Source: CAXBCP01 sp963977005 (lineage in GTDB: Bacteria; Pseudomonadota; Alphaproteobacteria; MPNO01; UBA830). From it: a stretch of DNA of 64,000 bases. The stretch spans positions 1-64,000 of the forward strand of contig CAXBMQ010000014.1 of the NCBI GenBank assembly GCA_963977005.1, read 5' to 3'. The notes under the pieces were generated by a model that saw only the letters and a program-made list of their open reading frames with translations, ran no database searches and was not told the origin of the DNA. Below, piece after piece: positions 24,270 to 33,004 of this stretch. Position 1 is the first letter of the stretch. Each line of letters starts with the position of its first letter. The translations under genes and the position numbers were made by a program.

Positions 24270-25577
24270 CTACTGCACCAGTTCGGGCAGGAAGGTCACG
24301 ATCTCCGGGAAGACCGCCATCATGAGCATGCCGAAAAGCGTCAGCCCGACGAACAGCCAGGACGCGCTGAATATCTCACCCATCGATACATCCTGTGCGG
24401 CGGCTTTCACGGCGAACATCACGTAGCCGAAGGGCGGCGTGATCGCGCCAAGGGTGATGTTCAGCAGGAACAGAAGCCAGAACCAGACCGGATCGAATTC
24501 CAGAACCTTCAGGATCGGCAGGTAGATCGGGATAACGATCAGCATCAGGCCGAGCTGATCGATAAACATGCACAGGATGAACGGCAGCAGCATCATCATG
24601 AAGAACATGACCCAGCGGTTGACGTTCATCGTGGTGACGACCTCGGTCAGCGCCGCGGTCGCGCCGGTAAACGCGAGAAGCTGCGTGAACATCACCGCGC
24701 TGCACAGGATCAGCATAATCACCGAGGCCAGAAGCGCCGCCTCGCCGACGGATTCGTAAAGCATGCGGAAGCTGAGGCGCTTGTAATAGGCGGCAGTGAT
24801 GATCGCCCCGAACACACCGGTCGCCGCGGATTCGGAGGGTGTGGCGATCCCCAGCATGATCAGCCCCATGACCATGAAGATAATGAAGGTGAAGGGCAGA
24901 AGGCCTGCTGCGGCGCGTAGTTTTCCCTTGAAATCGATCTTGACGCCGTCTTCCTCGAGCGGTGCGAGGGACGGGTCCATCCTAACCTTGATCAGGCATG
25001 CGGCAACGAACAGAATCGCAAGGAATACGCCGGGGATGACGCCGGCGATCAGCAGCGAGGCGATCGAGACGTCGGCAAGCGTGCCGACGATGATCGCCAG
25101 AATCGATGGCGGGATGATCGGCGCGAGGCATGCGCCTGCCAGGATAGTGCCGATGGAGAGCCTCGTGTCGTAGCCGCGGCCGCGCATGATCGGCAATAGC
25201 GACCGGCCGAGCATGGCGCCAACGGCAATCGCCGAGCCCGAAAGCGCGCCCAGCACGGTGGACAGCGAAATAGACAGGATGTACTGGCGGCCCCGGACCC
25301 GGCCGACCAGCTTGTCGATCGAATCCAGCAGCACTTCCATACAGCCCGAGCGGAACAAAATTTCGCCCAGAAGAATAAACAGCGGAACGGTACCGAGCGC
25401 CGCCGTGGTCCCCGTCTCGTATATGGAGTTGACCACCATCCCGAAAGCGGAATCGCCCAGCAGCATCACGACGCCGGAGACGATGATGATCAGGAAGGCG
25501 AGGAAGATCGGTGCGCCGGTCATGAACAGCGCGACCAGAAGCGCGATCCCGATAGAGAGGGTCCAGTACCACTCCAT
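24270..25577 (-). CDS. TRAP transporter large permease (DctM type), second system
   Basis: A 435-aa membrane protein; start set at the ATG that shares its A with the small-permease stop (TGATG). Core motifs are GSAIAVGAMLGRSLLPIMRGRGYDTRLSIGTILAGACLAPIIPPSILAIIVG and, near the end, LGAITPPFGYVMFAVKAAAQDVSMGEIF. With 12 predicted helices it is the sodium-coupled channel. The order P-Q-M on the minus strand is complete. Confidence 0.94.
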   Translation of the reverse strand: MEWYWTLSIGIALLVALFMTGAPIFLAFLIIIVSGVVMLLGDSAFGMVVNSIYETGTTAALGTVPLFILLGEILFRSGCMEVLLDSIDKLVGRVRGRQYILSISLSTVLGALSGSAIAVGAMLGRSLLPIMRGRGYDTRLSIGTILAGACLAPIIPPSILAIIVGTLADVSIASLLIAGVIPGVFLAILFVAACLIKVRMDPSLAPLEEDGVKIDFKGKLRAAAGLLPFTFIIFMVMGLIMLGIATPSESAATGVFGAIITAAYYKRLSFRMLYESVGEAALLASVIMLILCSAVMFTQLLAFTGATAALTEVVTTMNVNRWVMFFMMMLLPFILCMFIDQLGLMLIVIPIYLPILKVLEFDPVWFWLLFLLNITLGAITPPFGYVMFAVKAAAQDVSMGEIFSASWLFVGLTLFGMLMMAVFPEIVTFLPELVQ

Positions 25578-26113
25578 CACATTTCGCCTACAGGATCGTT
25601 GCGTTTCGGCGTGATCCACGTTTTCGGTTTCACGGCTTCCGCCGGGATGAGTCCCCGGAGGAAATAAAGCGCTGCGCCGATAAATCCGTAGGATATCCAG
25701 GCCGACATCCAGATTTTGGGGATTGGGTGATTCTGTTCGGTGACCAGTTGCATGTCGATATGGCGGAGATTTTCGCCGAAGCTCATCCAGGCGGCGAACA
25801 GGCAGACGGCGACACCCACGATGCCCGTTATGACCGTCAGACCGGAGCGCCAGCTGGGAACGAGTTCCCACAAAAGACTGATGGCGATGTGCTGACCGGC
25901 ACGCGTCGCGTGGGGCACCATCGCAAAAATCGTAATTACCAAAAGGTTCGAAAACGTATCGTTGGCCCAATCCGTGGCGATGCCGAGAAAGTACCGTGTC
26001 ACGACCTCGTAGCAGTAGATCGCGGCCATCGAGAAAAGCGCGAGCGCCCCGGCAGCATAGCCGGCGTCGGTCAATGCGTCATGAAGACGGCAGATTCCAC
26101 GCACAACAAACAT
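25577..26113 (-). CDS. TRAP transporter small permease (DctQ type), second system
   Basis: A 178-aa protein with four predicted helices (about 17-37, 51-71, 95-115, 140-155). The segment TFSNLLVITIFAMVPHATRAGQHIAISLLWELVP matches the DctQ pattern. It overlaps the large permease and follows the binding protein by 36 bp. Confidence 0.9.
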   Translation of the reverse strand: MFVVRGICRLHDALTDAGYAAGALALFSMAAIYCYEVVTRYFLGIATDWANDTFSNLLVITIFAMVPHATRAGQHIAISLLWELVPSWRSGLTVITGIVGVAVCLFAAWMSFGENLRHIDMQLVTEQNHPIPKIWMSAWISYGFIGAALYFLRGLIPAEAVKPKTWITPKRNDPVGEM

Positions 26114-26149
26114 TACCGGGGCGCTCGTTTTTCCGTTCCTGGGCCGTGC

Positions 26150-27166
26150 CTATTTCAGGCTGTCAGGTGCATCGCCCTTGGCTTTCGCCATTTCGTAAAG
26201 CTCCATGACGCGACCGGCGGTTTTCTTGTTGCCGGCCATGGACAGGTTCCAGATGCCCTTGATAAAGCCGTCGATCATGCTCTTGCCGACTTCGGGGGCT
26301 ACGGCGGTTTCCTGCACGCCGAGCTCTTTCAGCTTCGCTATTTCGTTATTCGTAGCAGTATCGAACTGAGCAGGGGCTTTTTGTTCGAGCTGTCGGCCAA
26401 CGTCGAGCAGCAGTTTCTGGTCGGCTTTCGACATCTTGTTGAACTTGTTCAGGTTCATCGTCACCGTGTACGGCGACACGCCGAAGCGCGGACGCATCAT
26501 GTATTTGGCGACTTCGTACCATTTGAAGTTCACCGCACCCAGAACCGGCCAGGCGGCGCCGTCAACCACGCCGCGCTGCAGGGCCGCGTAGATCTGACCG
26601 CCGCTGAGGTTGACCATCGATCCGCCCAGCGGTTCGACAATCGGGCGATACAGCGCGTTGGCCCGGATTTTCTTGCCGGTAAGCGGCTTAACGGTGTTTG
26701 CGAGCGGCTCTTTCAACATCACCTGGAACATGCTGGCGGTGCTGCCACCGAGAAGATGCGAAATCATCTTCAGGCCGAAACGCTGCATTTCCTTGTCGGA
26801 GTATTGCCAATAGCCTTTCTCGCGCCAGACCTCGGTCGACGGCGGCATCGCGAAAAACGCCATCGAGACGCCCGTCGTACCGAAATAATACGGGGCAACC
26901 GACAGGTTCAGGTCGAACACGCCGGACGCGGTCGGCTGAAACTGCTGGTTCGGCTTGATCACTTCCGGGCCAGAGAACTGAAACTTGATCCGCCCGTTGG
27001 AGTCCTCTTCGACCATCTTGCCGTAGTCGTAAGCAATAATCGGGGTGCCTTCGTAGCGCTTGTCCCAAGCGGTAAGGTATTTCAGCGTGATGTTCTGCGC
27101 CGATGCCGCGGTCGGCAGGGCGACGGCAAGTGCAGCAGCCGCAAGCGCGACGTTATGAAGTTTCAT
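26150..27166 (-). CDS. TRAP transporter substrate-binding protein (DctP type), second system
   Basis: A 338-aa periplasmic binding protein. Start at the ATG behind CAGGAGATATCCCG; signal peptide 1-23 (AVALPTAASAQ). The mature N-terminus ITLKYLTAWDKRYEGTPIIAYDYGKMVEEDSNGRIKFQFSGPEVIKPNQQFQPTASGVFDLNL and the Arg-containing GKKIRANALYRPIVEPLGGSMVNLSGGQIYAALQRGVVDGAAWP are DctP-like. The unusual SGPEVI in place of the YPGGxLG strand suggests a ligand different from the first TRAP system. Its own promoter lies upstream. Confidence 0.92.
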   Translation of the reverse strand: MKLHNVALAAAALAVALPTAASAQNITLKYLTAWDKRYEGTPIIAYDYGKMVEEDSNGRIKFQFSGPEVIKPNQQFQPTASGVFDLNLSVAPYYFGTTGVSMAFFAMPPSTEVWREKGYWQYSDKEMQRFGLKMISHLLGGSTASMFQVMLKEPLANTVKPLTGKKIRANALYRPIVEPLGGSMVNLSGGQIYAALQRGVVDGAAWPVLGAVNFKWYEVAKYMMRPRFGVSPYTVTMNLNKFNKMSKADQKLLLDVGRQLEQKAPAQFDTATNNEIAKLKELGVQETAVAPEVGKSMIDGFIKGIWNLSMAGNKKTAGRVMELYEMAKAKGDAPDSLK

Positions 27167-27227
27167 CGGGATATCTCCTGTTATGAAGCCAGACCGGCTG
27201 GACGCCGGCATCTTATCGATTGCGTTA

Positions 27228-27256
27228 ATGGTATTGACCGCAATTCCGAGGGTCAA
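27228..27256 (-). promoter_or_regulatory. Promoter with operator-like dyad for the second TRAP operon
   Basis: On the minus strand TTGACC, 17 bp, TACCAT fits a sigma-70 promoter with a start near 27222, leaving a 56-nt leader to the binding protein ATG. The same stretch holds the inverted repeat TTGACC-N11-GGTCAA (27234-27256), so a regulator bound here would cover the -35 box and spacer. Confidence 0.5.
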
Positions 27257-27349
27257 CCTGTTTCAGGACGTTTCAGGCGTGGTTCGGCGCATCGCATGCC
27301 CTGCCGTTCCGGCGATAAGCATAGCCATTACCCCCTCCGCCGGGATAAC

Positions 27350-27763
27350 ATGCGGCTTATGTCCGATACCGATGCCGTTCTCTTTGCCAACGAAGCCTTC
27401 TACCGCGCCTTTGCCGACCGCGATGAAGACGCAATGGATGCGCTGTGGTCCGAGACCGGTCAGGTCGCCTGTCTCCACCCCGGCTGGGGCCCGCTCTTCG
27501 GCCGCGACGTCGTGGTCGAAAGCTGGAAAGCGATTATCCGCAACGACGAATCGCCCGAAATCCTGTGTCACGATCCGCGCGCGCATGTGCATGGCGATAC
27601 CGCCTATGTGATCTGCTTCGAGGAAATCATGGACAGTTTTCTGGTGGCGACGAACGTGTTCGTGCGCGAAGGGCGCGTCTGGAAAATGGTGCATCATCAG
27701 GCGGGACCGACATCGGCGCAACCGGAAACGGACCAGAGCGCGCCGTCGGCATCTGTGAACTAG
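27350..27763 (+). CDS. SnoaL-like/NTF2-fold protein
   Basis: A 137-aa protein of the NTF2-like superfamily: helices FANEAFYRAFADRDEDAMDALWSE, then the strand pattern VACLHPGWGPLFGRDVVVESWKAIIRN and a C-terminal sheet FLVATNVFVREGRVWKMVHHQAGP, a layout typical of small SnoaL-like proteins often co-occurring with folate genes or hydrolases. ATG at 27350 is used; a second in-frame ATG at 27359 is equally possible. Function unknown. Confidence 0.8.
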   Translation: MRLMSDTDAVLFANEAFYRAFADRDEDAMDALWSETGQVACLHPGWGPLFGRDVVVESWKAIIRNDESPEILCHDPRAHVHGDTAYVICFEEIMDSFLVATNVFVREGRVWKMVHHQAGPTSAQPETDQSAPSASVN

Positions 27764-27837
27764 CGACTGGCCTGACACGACCAATGCCGCTGGTGCGTTT
27801 CTTTATAATCGGCGCCCCAGGGTCCTGAAAATCTAAG

Positions 27838-27858
27838 CCCCCGGTCTTGCACCGGGGG
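27838..27858. terminator. Hairpin terminator candidate
   Basis: CCCCCGGT, five-base loop, ACCGGGGG: perfect 8-bp stem followed by a short CTTTT. It lies downstream of the SnoaL-like gene. Confidence 0.55.
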
Positions 27859-27892
27859 TCCGCTTTTGCACCGGACCGGGTTTCACCGTGGC

Positions 27893-27913
27893 CCCCCGCC
27901 ACGAGGGCGGGGG
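27893..27913. terminator. Second GC hairpin between convergent genes
   Basis: CCCCCGCC, ACGAG loop, GGCGGGGG: perfect 8-bp stem without a clear U-run, 55 bp after the CoxG-like gene end on the minus strand. With the hairpin at 27838 it closes the convergent gap. Confidence 0.45.
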
Positions 27914-27967
27914 AATAAGTATTTAGGTATTACGGGCCTGGGGTGTCTGCCTGATTGCGGCTGCGTG

Positions 27968-28636
27968 TTAGCTCTTCACCCCGAACAGCGATTTGATCGA
28001 CCGGACGATCTGGTTCCACAATACCTTGAATGCCATCCCGCCGACCTGGGCGGGGGCCGCTGGCGCCGGGCGGGATGCCGCGGGGGGCGGCGTTGCGGGT
28101 GATGGGGTCGCCGGTGCGTCTGCGGGCGTGCCCGCAGCGGTTTCGCCCGGTTCGGTTGCCGGGGCCGTCGTTGCCTCCGGCTGGTCGGCCTCGATCTGGG
28201 CGGCGAGGTTCTTGGCGAACTGGCCGATAATCTGGCTGGCGAGGTCCTGGATCATGCCGGCGCCGCGGCCGTATTGAGCGACGGACCCCGAAAGCTGCAG
28301 ATCGGTGTGAATTTTCACGGTCGATCCCGTCTCCGACGGTTCCAGATGAAACGTGACGTTGGCATTGGCACCGCCGCGGCCCTTGGCGTCGGCACCCTGG
28401 GCTTTCACGCTCGCCTTGTGGGCGTCATTATCAACGTCTTCGAAAGACGCGGTCCCCTGGAACGTCAGCGCGACCGGGCCGAGCCGGACCGACACCTTGC
28501 CCTTGAACGTTTTGTCGTCGACGATCTCGGTCAGTTCGGCGCCCGGCATGCAGGGCGCGATACGCTCGATATCCATCAGCGTGGTCCACGCCTGATCGGG
28601 CGGCAGCGGTACGTCGAAGCTGTTATCGAAATCCAT
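27968..28636 (-). CDS. CoxG-like SRPBCC-domain protein
   Basis: A 222-aa protein. Residues 1-145 form the CoxG/carbon monoxide dehydrogenase subunit G domain (FDNSFDVPLPPDQAWTTLMDIERIAPCMPGAELTEI at the start, QYGRGAGMIQDLASQIIGQFAKNLAAQI near the end of the domain), followed by a long Ala/Pro/Thr-rich linker (about 150-200) and a short hydrophobic/basic tail (FKVLWNQIVRSIKSLFG) that may touch the membrane. CoxG proteins help assemble or anchor molybdenum hydroxylases. It lies 18 bp downstream of such a large subunit gene. Confidence 0.88.
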   Translation of the reverse strand: MDFDNSFDVPLPPDQAWTTLMDIERIAPCMPGAELTEIVDDKTFKGKVSVRLGPVALTFQGTASFEDVDNDAHKASVKAQGADAKGRGGANANVTFHLEPSETGSTVKIHTDLQLSGSVAQYGRGAGMIQDLASQIIGQFAKNLAAQIEADQPEATTAPATEPGETAAGTPADAPATPSPATPPPAASRPAPAAPAQVGGMAFKVLWNQIVRSIKSLFGVKS

Positions 28637-28654
28637 GTAAGAAGTTCTCCTGAA

Positions 28655-30994
28655 TTACTCGGCGGCCTGTTGAGCCCGGGTGGTTTCCAGCGCCTGCCAT
28701 ATGCGATTGGGTGAGGCGGGCATGTCGAAGGTCCGCACGCCGCGTGTGGCCAGCGCATCGCAGACCGCATTCATAACGGCGGGCATGGCGCCGACGCAGC
28801 CTGCCTCGCCCGCCCCTTTGATGCCCATCGGGTTGGTCGGGCTCGGCACTTCGTTTTCGGCCATCTCGAAGCTCGGACAGTCATCGGCGCGCGGCATGCA
28901 GTAATCCATGAACGAACCCGAGACCATCTGGCCGGATTCATCGTCCCACACCATGTTCTCGCACATGATCTGGCCGATTCCCTGTACCGCGCCGCCATGG
29001 ACCTGGCCGGCCAGCAGCAGCGGATTGATAACCGTGCCGACGTCGTCGACCATGCAGTAGCGGACGATCTCGGTCATGCCGGTATCGGGATCGATCTCGA
29101 CCTCGGCGACATGACAGCCATTCGGGAAGGTCGGCGCCGGCGGCGACCAGGCGGCCCATTCATCCAGCCCGACCTCGAAGCCGGGCGGGGCGGTCATGAA
29201 GCTCTGGGCGTTCTTGGCGGCGTCCATCAGGCTCATGTTCTTGTCGGTGCCCGCGACCGTGAACGTCCCGTCGTCGAACTCGATATCCTCCACCGCCACT
29301 TCAAGGTGGTGGGCGACGACGAGCTTGCACTTCTCGATGATCTTGTTCGAGGCCATCTGGATCGACGCGCCGCCGACGCCGGACGAGCGCGACCCGAACG
29401 TGCCGGTACCGGCCATGGCGACGTCGGTGTCGCCCTGGAGCATCCGGACCTGTTCGAATTCGAGGCCCAGCATGTCCGCCAGCATCTGGCGGAAAATAGT
29501 CTCATGGCCCTGGCCGTGATTATGGGTGCCCATGATCAGCGTCACCGTGCCCGACGGATCGAACCGGATCTGCGCCCATTCGGGCGGTCCGCCGGCGGAC
29601 TGTTCGATGCAATTGGCGATGCCGATACCGCGCAGCTTGCCGCGCGCTTCCGCGTCGGTGCGGCGTTCGGCGAAGGTGCCGTACTCGATCATGTTCAGCG
29701 CGTTATCCATGTTCTTTTCGAACTCGCCGGAATCGTACGTGAACAGGAACCCGGTGCTGACCGGCTCCGTGATTGCCGGGATCATGTTGCGCCGGCGGAT
29801 CTCCGCCGCGTCTATGCCCATTTCACGGGCCGCCGTGTCGATCACCCGCTCGACCGTATAGACCGCCTCGGGACGGCCTGCGCCGCGGTAGGGGCCGGTG
29901 GAATTGGTATTGGTGAACACACCGGTCACATGCGTATAGATCGCCGGCGTCTTGTAGACGTTCGACAGCGAACCCAGGTTGTTGGTCGACGAATGCGGAC
30001 CCAGCATGGTCAGATAGGCGCCGAGATTGGCGACGGTCGAGACCCGCAGGCCGGTGAAAATGCCGTTTTCGTCCAGTGCCAGTTCGGCGGTAACCACGTT
30101 GTCGCGGGCCTGGTCGTCGGACTGGAAGGCCTCGGTCCGGTCGCCGGTCCATTTGACCGGGCGGCCGAGTTCCTTCGCGGTCCACAGCACCAGAATATTT
30201 TCCGGGTACGGGCCGGAGCGCATGCCGAAAGCACCGCCCATATCCTCGGAAATAACGCGGAGTTTGTGCGCCGGCACTTTCAGGATCGGCTCCGCGATCG
30301 CGGCGCGCACGCCGTGCGGGCCCTGGGTGCCCGTGATCAGCGTATAGCGTTCGTCGTACTTGTCGTAATCGCCGATACAGGCGCGGGGCTCCATCGGGGC
30401 GACCGAGACCCGGCTGATATTGATGTCGAGCTTCGTGACGTGATGCGCCGACGCAAAGGCCGCGTCTGTCTTGTCCTTGTCGCCCAGTTCGAACACGAAG
30501 CACACGTTGTCGGGCGCTTCGTCCCAGACCCTGCCGGCATCGGCGTCGAGGGCATGTGCGGTGTTGGTGATCGGTTTGGTTTCCTCGTAGTCCACAAGGA
30601 TCATCTCGGCGGCGTCCTGCGCCTGTTTCGCGGTTTCGGCCACGACCCAGCAGACGGGATCGCCGACCATCTTCACGGCGCCTTTGCGCAGGCCGCCGTT
30701 CGGCGGGGTAAACATCGGCGAGCCGTCGGGCTTCTGGCGCGGCACGGCGCAGGGGATATTGCCAAGGCCCGAGGCTGCGTAATCCTCGCCGGTCCAGACG
30801 CCGAGAACGCCCGGTGCGTCCTTCGCCGCCGCGGTGTCGACCGAGAGGATTTTCGCATTGGCATAGGGTGAGCGAAGGACATAGCCATAGGCCTGGTTCG
30901 GCCGGTTCAGGTCATCCGAATAGCGTCCCCCGCCGCGCAGCAGGCGGGGGTCTTCCCAGCGGGGTACGCCCTGGCCGATTCCGAATTTTGTCAT
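28655..30994 (-). CDS. Molybdenum hydroxylase large subunit (CoxL/XDH family, form II-like)
   Basis: A 779-aa molybdopterin-cytosine-dinucleotide enzyme subunit. Start at the ATG after GGGAGAACGGG; the frame stays open far upstream through the next gene but without signals. N-terminal GQGVPRWEDPRLLRGGGRYSDD is typical. The active-site loop reads PYRGAGR, as in form II proteins, not the AYRCSFR of true CO dehydrogenase, so CO oxidation is unlikely. The catalytic Glu lies in KGAGEAG near the C-terminus. The FAD (CoxM) and [2Fe-2S] (CoxS) subunits are absent from the window. Probably hydroxylates an aldehyde, heterocycle or similar compound. Confidence 0.9.
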   Translation of the reverse strand: MTKFGIGQGVPRWEDPRLLRGGGRYSDDLNRPNQAYGYVLRSPYANAKILSVDTAAAKDAPGVLGVWTGEDYAASGLGNIPCAVPRQKPDGSPMFTPPNGGLRKGAVKMVGDPVCWVVAETAKQAQDAAEMILVDYEETKPITNTAHALDADAGRVWDEAPDNVCFVFELGDKDKTDAAFASAHHVTKLDINISRVSVAPMEPRACIGDYDKYDERYTLITGTQGPHGVRAAIAEPILKVPAHKLRVISEDMGGAFGMRSGPYPENILVLWTAKELGRPVKWTGDRTEAFQSDDQARDNVVTAELALDENGIFTGLRVSTVANLGAYLTMLGPHSSTNNLGSLSNVYKTPAIYTHVTGVFTNTNSTGPYRGAGRPEAVYTVERVIDTAAREMGIDAAEIRRRNMIPAITEPVSTGFLFTYDSGEFEKNMDNALNMIEYGTFAERRTDAEARGKLRGIGIANCIEQSAGGPPEWAQIRFDPSGTVTLIMGTHNHGQGHETIFRQMLADMLGLEFEQVRMLQGDTDVAMAGTGTFGSRSSGVGGASIQMASNKIIEKCKLVVAHHLEVAVEDIEFDDGTFTVAGTDKNMSLMDAAKNAQSFMTAPPGFEVGLDEWAAWSPPAPTFPNGCHVAEVEIDPDTGMTEIVRYCMVDDVGTVINPLLLAGQVHGGAVQGIGQIMCENMVWDDESGQMVSGSFMDYCMPRADDCPSFEMAENEVPSPTNPMGIKGAGEAGCVGAMPAVMNAVCDALATRGVRTFDMPASPNRIWQALETTRAQQAAE

Positions 30995-31092
30995 CCCGTT
31001 CTCCCGTCTGCGGAGTGTGTCTGTCTGTGTTTTGTGTACCGCCCGCAGCGCGGGCACGCAAGTTCCGGCCCTGATGCGGCGGCCCGCCGATG

Positions 31093-31995
31093 TCAGACGA
31101 GCAGCAGGAGAAGAATACCGGCAACGATGGCCATGCAGCCCGCGACCTCCAGCCGGTTTATCCGCTCCTTGAAGACGAACACCGTTGAGGCGAACGTGAA
31201 CAGCATCTCGATTTGCGCGACGGCTTTCACGACGGCGGCTTTCTCCAGCGTCATCGCGGTAAACCAGCCGAACGACGCCGATGCGCCGACGAAGCCCACC
31301 GCCAGGGCGGGTTTCCACGCCGCTGCGATACGGCGGAATTCGCCGGGTTCGCGGAGCGCGATAAAGCCCAGCATGACAATGGTCTGAAACGTGATGGCGG
31401 CACACAGGGTCACACCGCCCTGAACCAGAAAGTTCGGCCCGCCCAGCGACAGCGATGCCCCGCGATACCCGACCGCGGCAATACCGAAAAACGTCCCCGA
31501 ACACAGCCCGATGACGACCGTGCGGCTGGCGAGAGAGGTTACCAGCGCCGCCGGATTCCGCTCGGTCCGCGCGACCGAGATCAGCATGACGCCGGCAACG
31601 GAGATCGCGATTGCCATCAGCACCACCCAGGACACGGTTTCCGACAGGAAGATCAGTCCGAAAAGCGCGGCCTGGGCCGGTTCGGTCCGCGAATAGGCGG
31701 TACCGACGGCGAAATTGCGATAGCTGAACAGGTGGATCAGGAGCGCCTGCGCGAATATCTGCGCCAGGGCTGCCAGCACGACCCAGCCGGCGAAGGTCCA
31801 GTGCAACCGGGGGAGCGAATAGCCTAGGCCGTAATGCAGAATGGCGAGAAAGCAAAAAGCAAACGGCAGACCGAAGCCGAACCGCACGAAGGTCGCGCCG
31901 GTCGTCCCGATACGCCCCTTCAGGTATTTCTGCAGCGTCGAGCGGACGTTCTGCAAAAACGCCGCGGCGACGGTAATGACGACCCAGGTTTCCAT
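31093..31995 (-). CDS. EamA/DMT-family transporter
   Basis: A 300-aa membrane protein with ten predicted helices in two five-helix repeats, the drug/metabolite transporter layout; RTEPAQAALFGLIFLSETVSW ends the first repeat and VKAVAQIEMLFTFASTVFVFKERINRLEVAGCMAIVAGILLLLL is the typical last EamA segment. The substrate (amino acids, nucleosides or metabolites) cannot be told. It lies about 100 bp upstream of the CoxL-like gene in the same direction. Confidence 0.85.
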   Translation of the reverse strand: METWVVITVAAAFLQNVRSTLQKYLKGRIGTTGATFVRFGFGLPFAFCFLAILHYGLGYSLPRLHWTFAGWVVLAALAQIFAQALLIHLFSYRNFAVGTAYSRTEPAQAALFGLIFLSETVSWVVLMAIAISVAGVMLISVARTERNPAALVTSLASRTVVIGLCSGTFFGIAAVGYRGASLSLGGPNFLVQGGVTLCAAITFQTIVMLGFIALREPGEFRRIAAAWKPALAVGFVGASASFGWFTAMTLEKAAVVKAVAQIEMLFTFASTVFVFKERINRLEVAGCMAIVAGILLLLLV

Positions 31996-32046
31996 CCGGC
32001 GTTATTGGACCCAATTCGCAGGGTGCGCAACTTGGGTTGCGGGTGT

Positions 32047-32868
32047 TTAAGCCCGGTCGCCGAACCCTGCCGGCGCCGAACACCCTTTCGCCGCGTCTTC
32101 CGCCGGCAGGCTTTCATCCCACAGGCGGCCGATAAAGCGCTTGCCGTTCCAGCCGTCGGATGCTTTCGACGCCAGCCATTTGATCGGTGTCTGCATGACC
32201 TCCGGCGAGACCAGCATCCCGTCCGCGCCGGAGCGGCCTTCGTCGCCCGGGTTGCCGGGCAGCAGGTTTGTGTCTGCCGCGCCGCCCGGGATCAGGATAT
32301 TGCATGTGACGCCGGTGCCTTCGAGGTCTTCGGACCAGCAACTGGTGGATGCCTCCATGCACGCCTTGGACGGACCGTAAGGCGAAAAGCCGGCGCGCTG
32401 CATGGTGTGGATCGAGGTTGTCACATTGACGACGCGGCCCCAGCCTTTTTCCAGCATGTGGGGCACGGCTTCACGCGCCATCTGGAAGCCGCCATTGACG
32501 TTGGTCTCGATGATCTGTGCCCAGATGTCGGGTTTGACGTCCCAGAACTTGGTCGGCGTCCGGTTGAAGGTCTCCGAGACCAGCAGCATCCCGACGCCCG
32601 CATTATTGACCAGCATGTCGACCCCGCCGAATTCGGAAACCGTGTCCGCCACGATCTTCCCGCAGGCATCCGCATCCCGGATATCGGCAACCATGGCCTT
32701 GACCTTTCCCGGCAGGTCCTTGGTTTCGGATTCGATGTCGTCGGCGATGTGCATGGCGGCCGTCACGTTCGCGCCCGCACCGGCGAGGGCAAGCACCATG
32801 GACCGGCCCAGGCCGCGCCCGCCGCCGGTAACGATGCAGGTGGTGCCGGAAAGATCGGTTGTTGTCAT
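32047..32868 (-). CDS. Short-chain dehydrogenase/reductase (SDR)
   Basis: A 273-aa classical SDR. ATG at 32868 preferred because GGAG precedes it; an upstream in-frame ATG at 32910 would add 14 non-family residues. NAD(P)-binding TGGGRGLG (15-22), NNAG (about 88-91) and the catalytic Tyr and Lys in YGPSK are present with the preceding VTTS serine. The C-terminal tail (WNGKRFIGRLWDESLPAEDAAKG) is somewhat long. Substrate unknown. Confidence 0.9.
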   Translation of the reverse strand: MTTTDLSGTTCIVTGGGRGLGRSMVLALAGAGANVTAAMHIADDIESETKDLPGKVKAMVADIRDADACGKIVADTVSEFGGVDMLVNNAGVGMLLVSETFNRTPTKFWDVKPDIWAQIIETNVNGGFQMAREAVPHMLEKGWGRVVNVTTSIHTMQRAGFSPYGPSKACMEASTSCWSEDLEGTGVTCNILIPGGAADTNLLPGNPGDEGRSGADGMLVSPEVMQTPIKWLASKASDGWNGKRFIGRLWDESLPAEDAAKGCSAPAGFGDRA

Positions 32869-33004
32869 GGTCAAAGTCTCCGTATTCAGGGTCTTAGAAA
32901 TAGCATGCATTCAGGCGGATCATAAAGCTGTTGCCCCGGCCTCGCGCAGCGCGGGTTGCCCCGCGTTCAGATTACGTCCGTGCTCTTTTCTTATGCGGCA
33001 ACGC

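Noticed and set aside
25727..27349. Long plus-strand frame joined to the SnoaL-like gene
   Set aside because: It is antisense to the TRAP DctQ and DctP genes; only the part from 27350 has protein-family character.
28655..30994. Carbon monoxide dehydrogenase CoxL
   Set aside because: The active-site loop is PYRGAGR, not the AYRCSFR motif required in form I CO dehydrogenases.
30994..32083. Upstream extension of the molybdenum hydroxylase frame
   Set aside because: The frame stays open through the DMT gene but is an out-of-frame overlap; the clear family start and ribosome site are at 30994.
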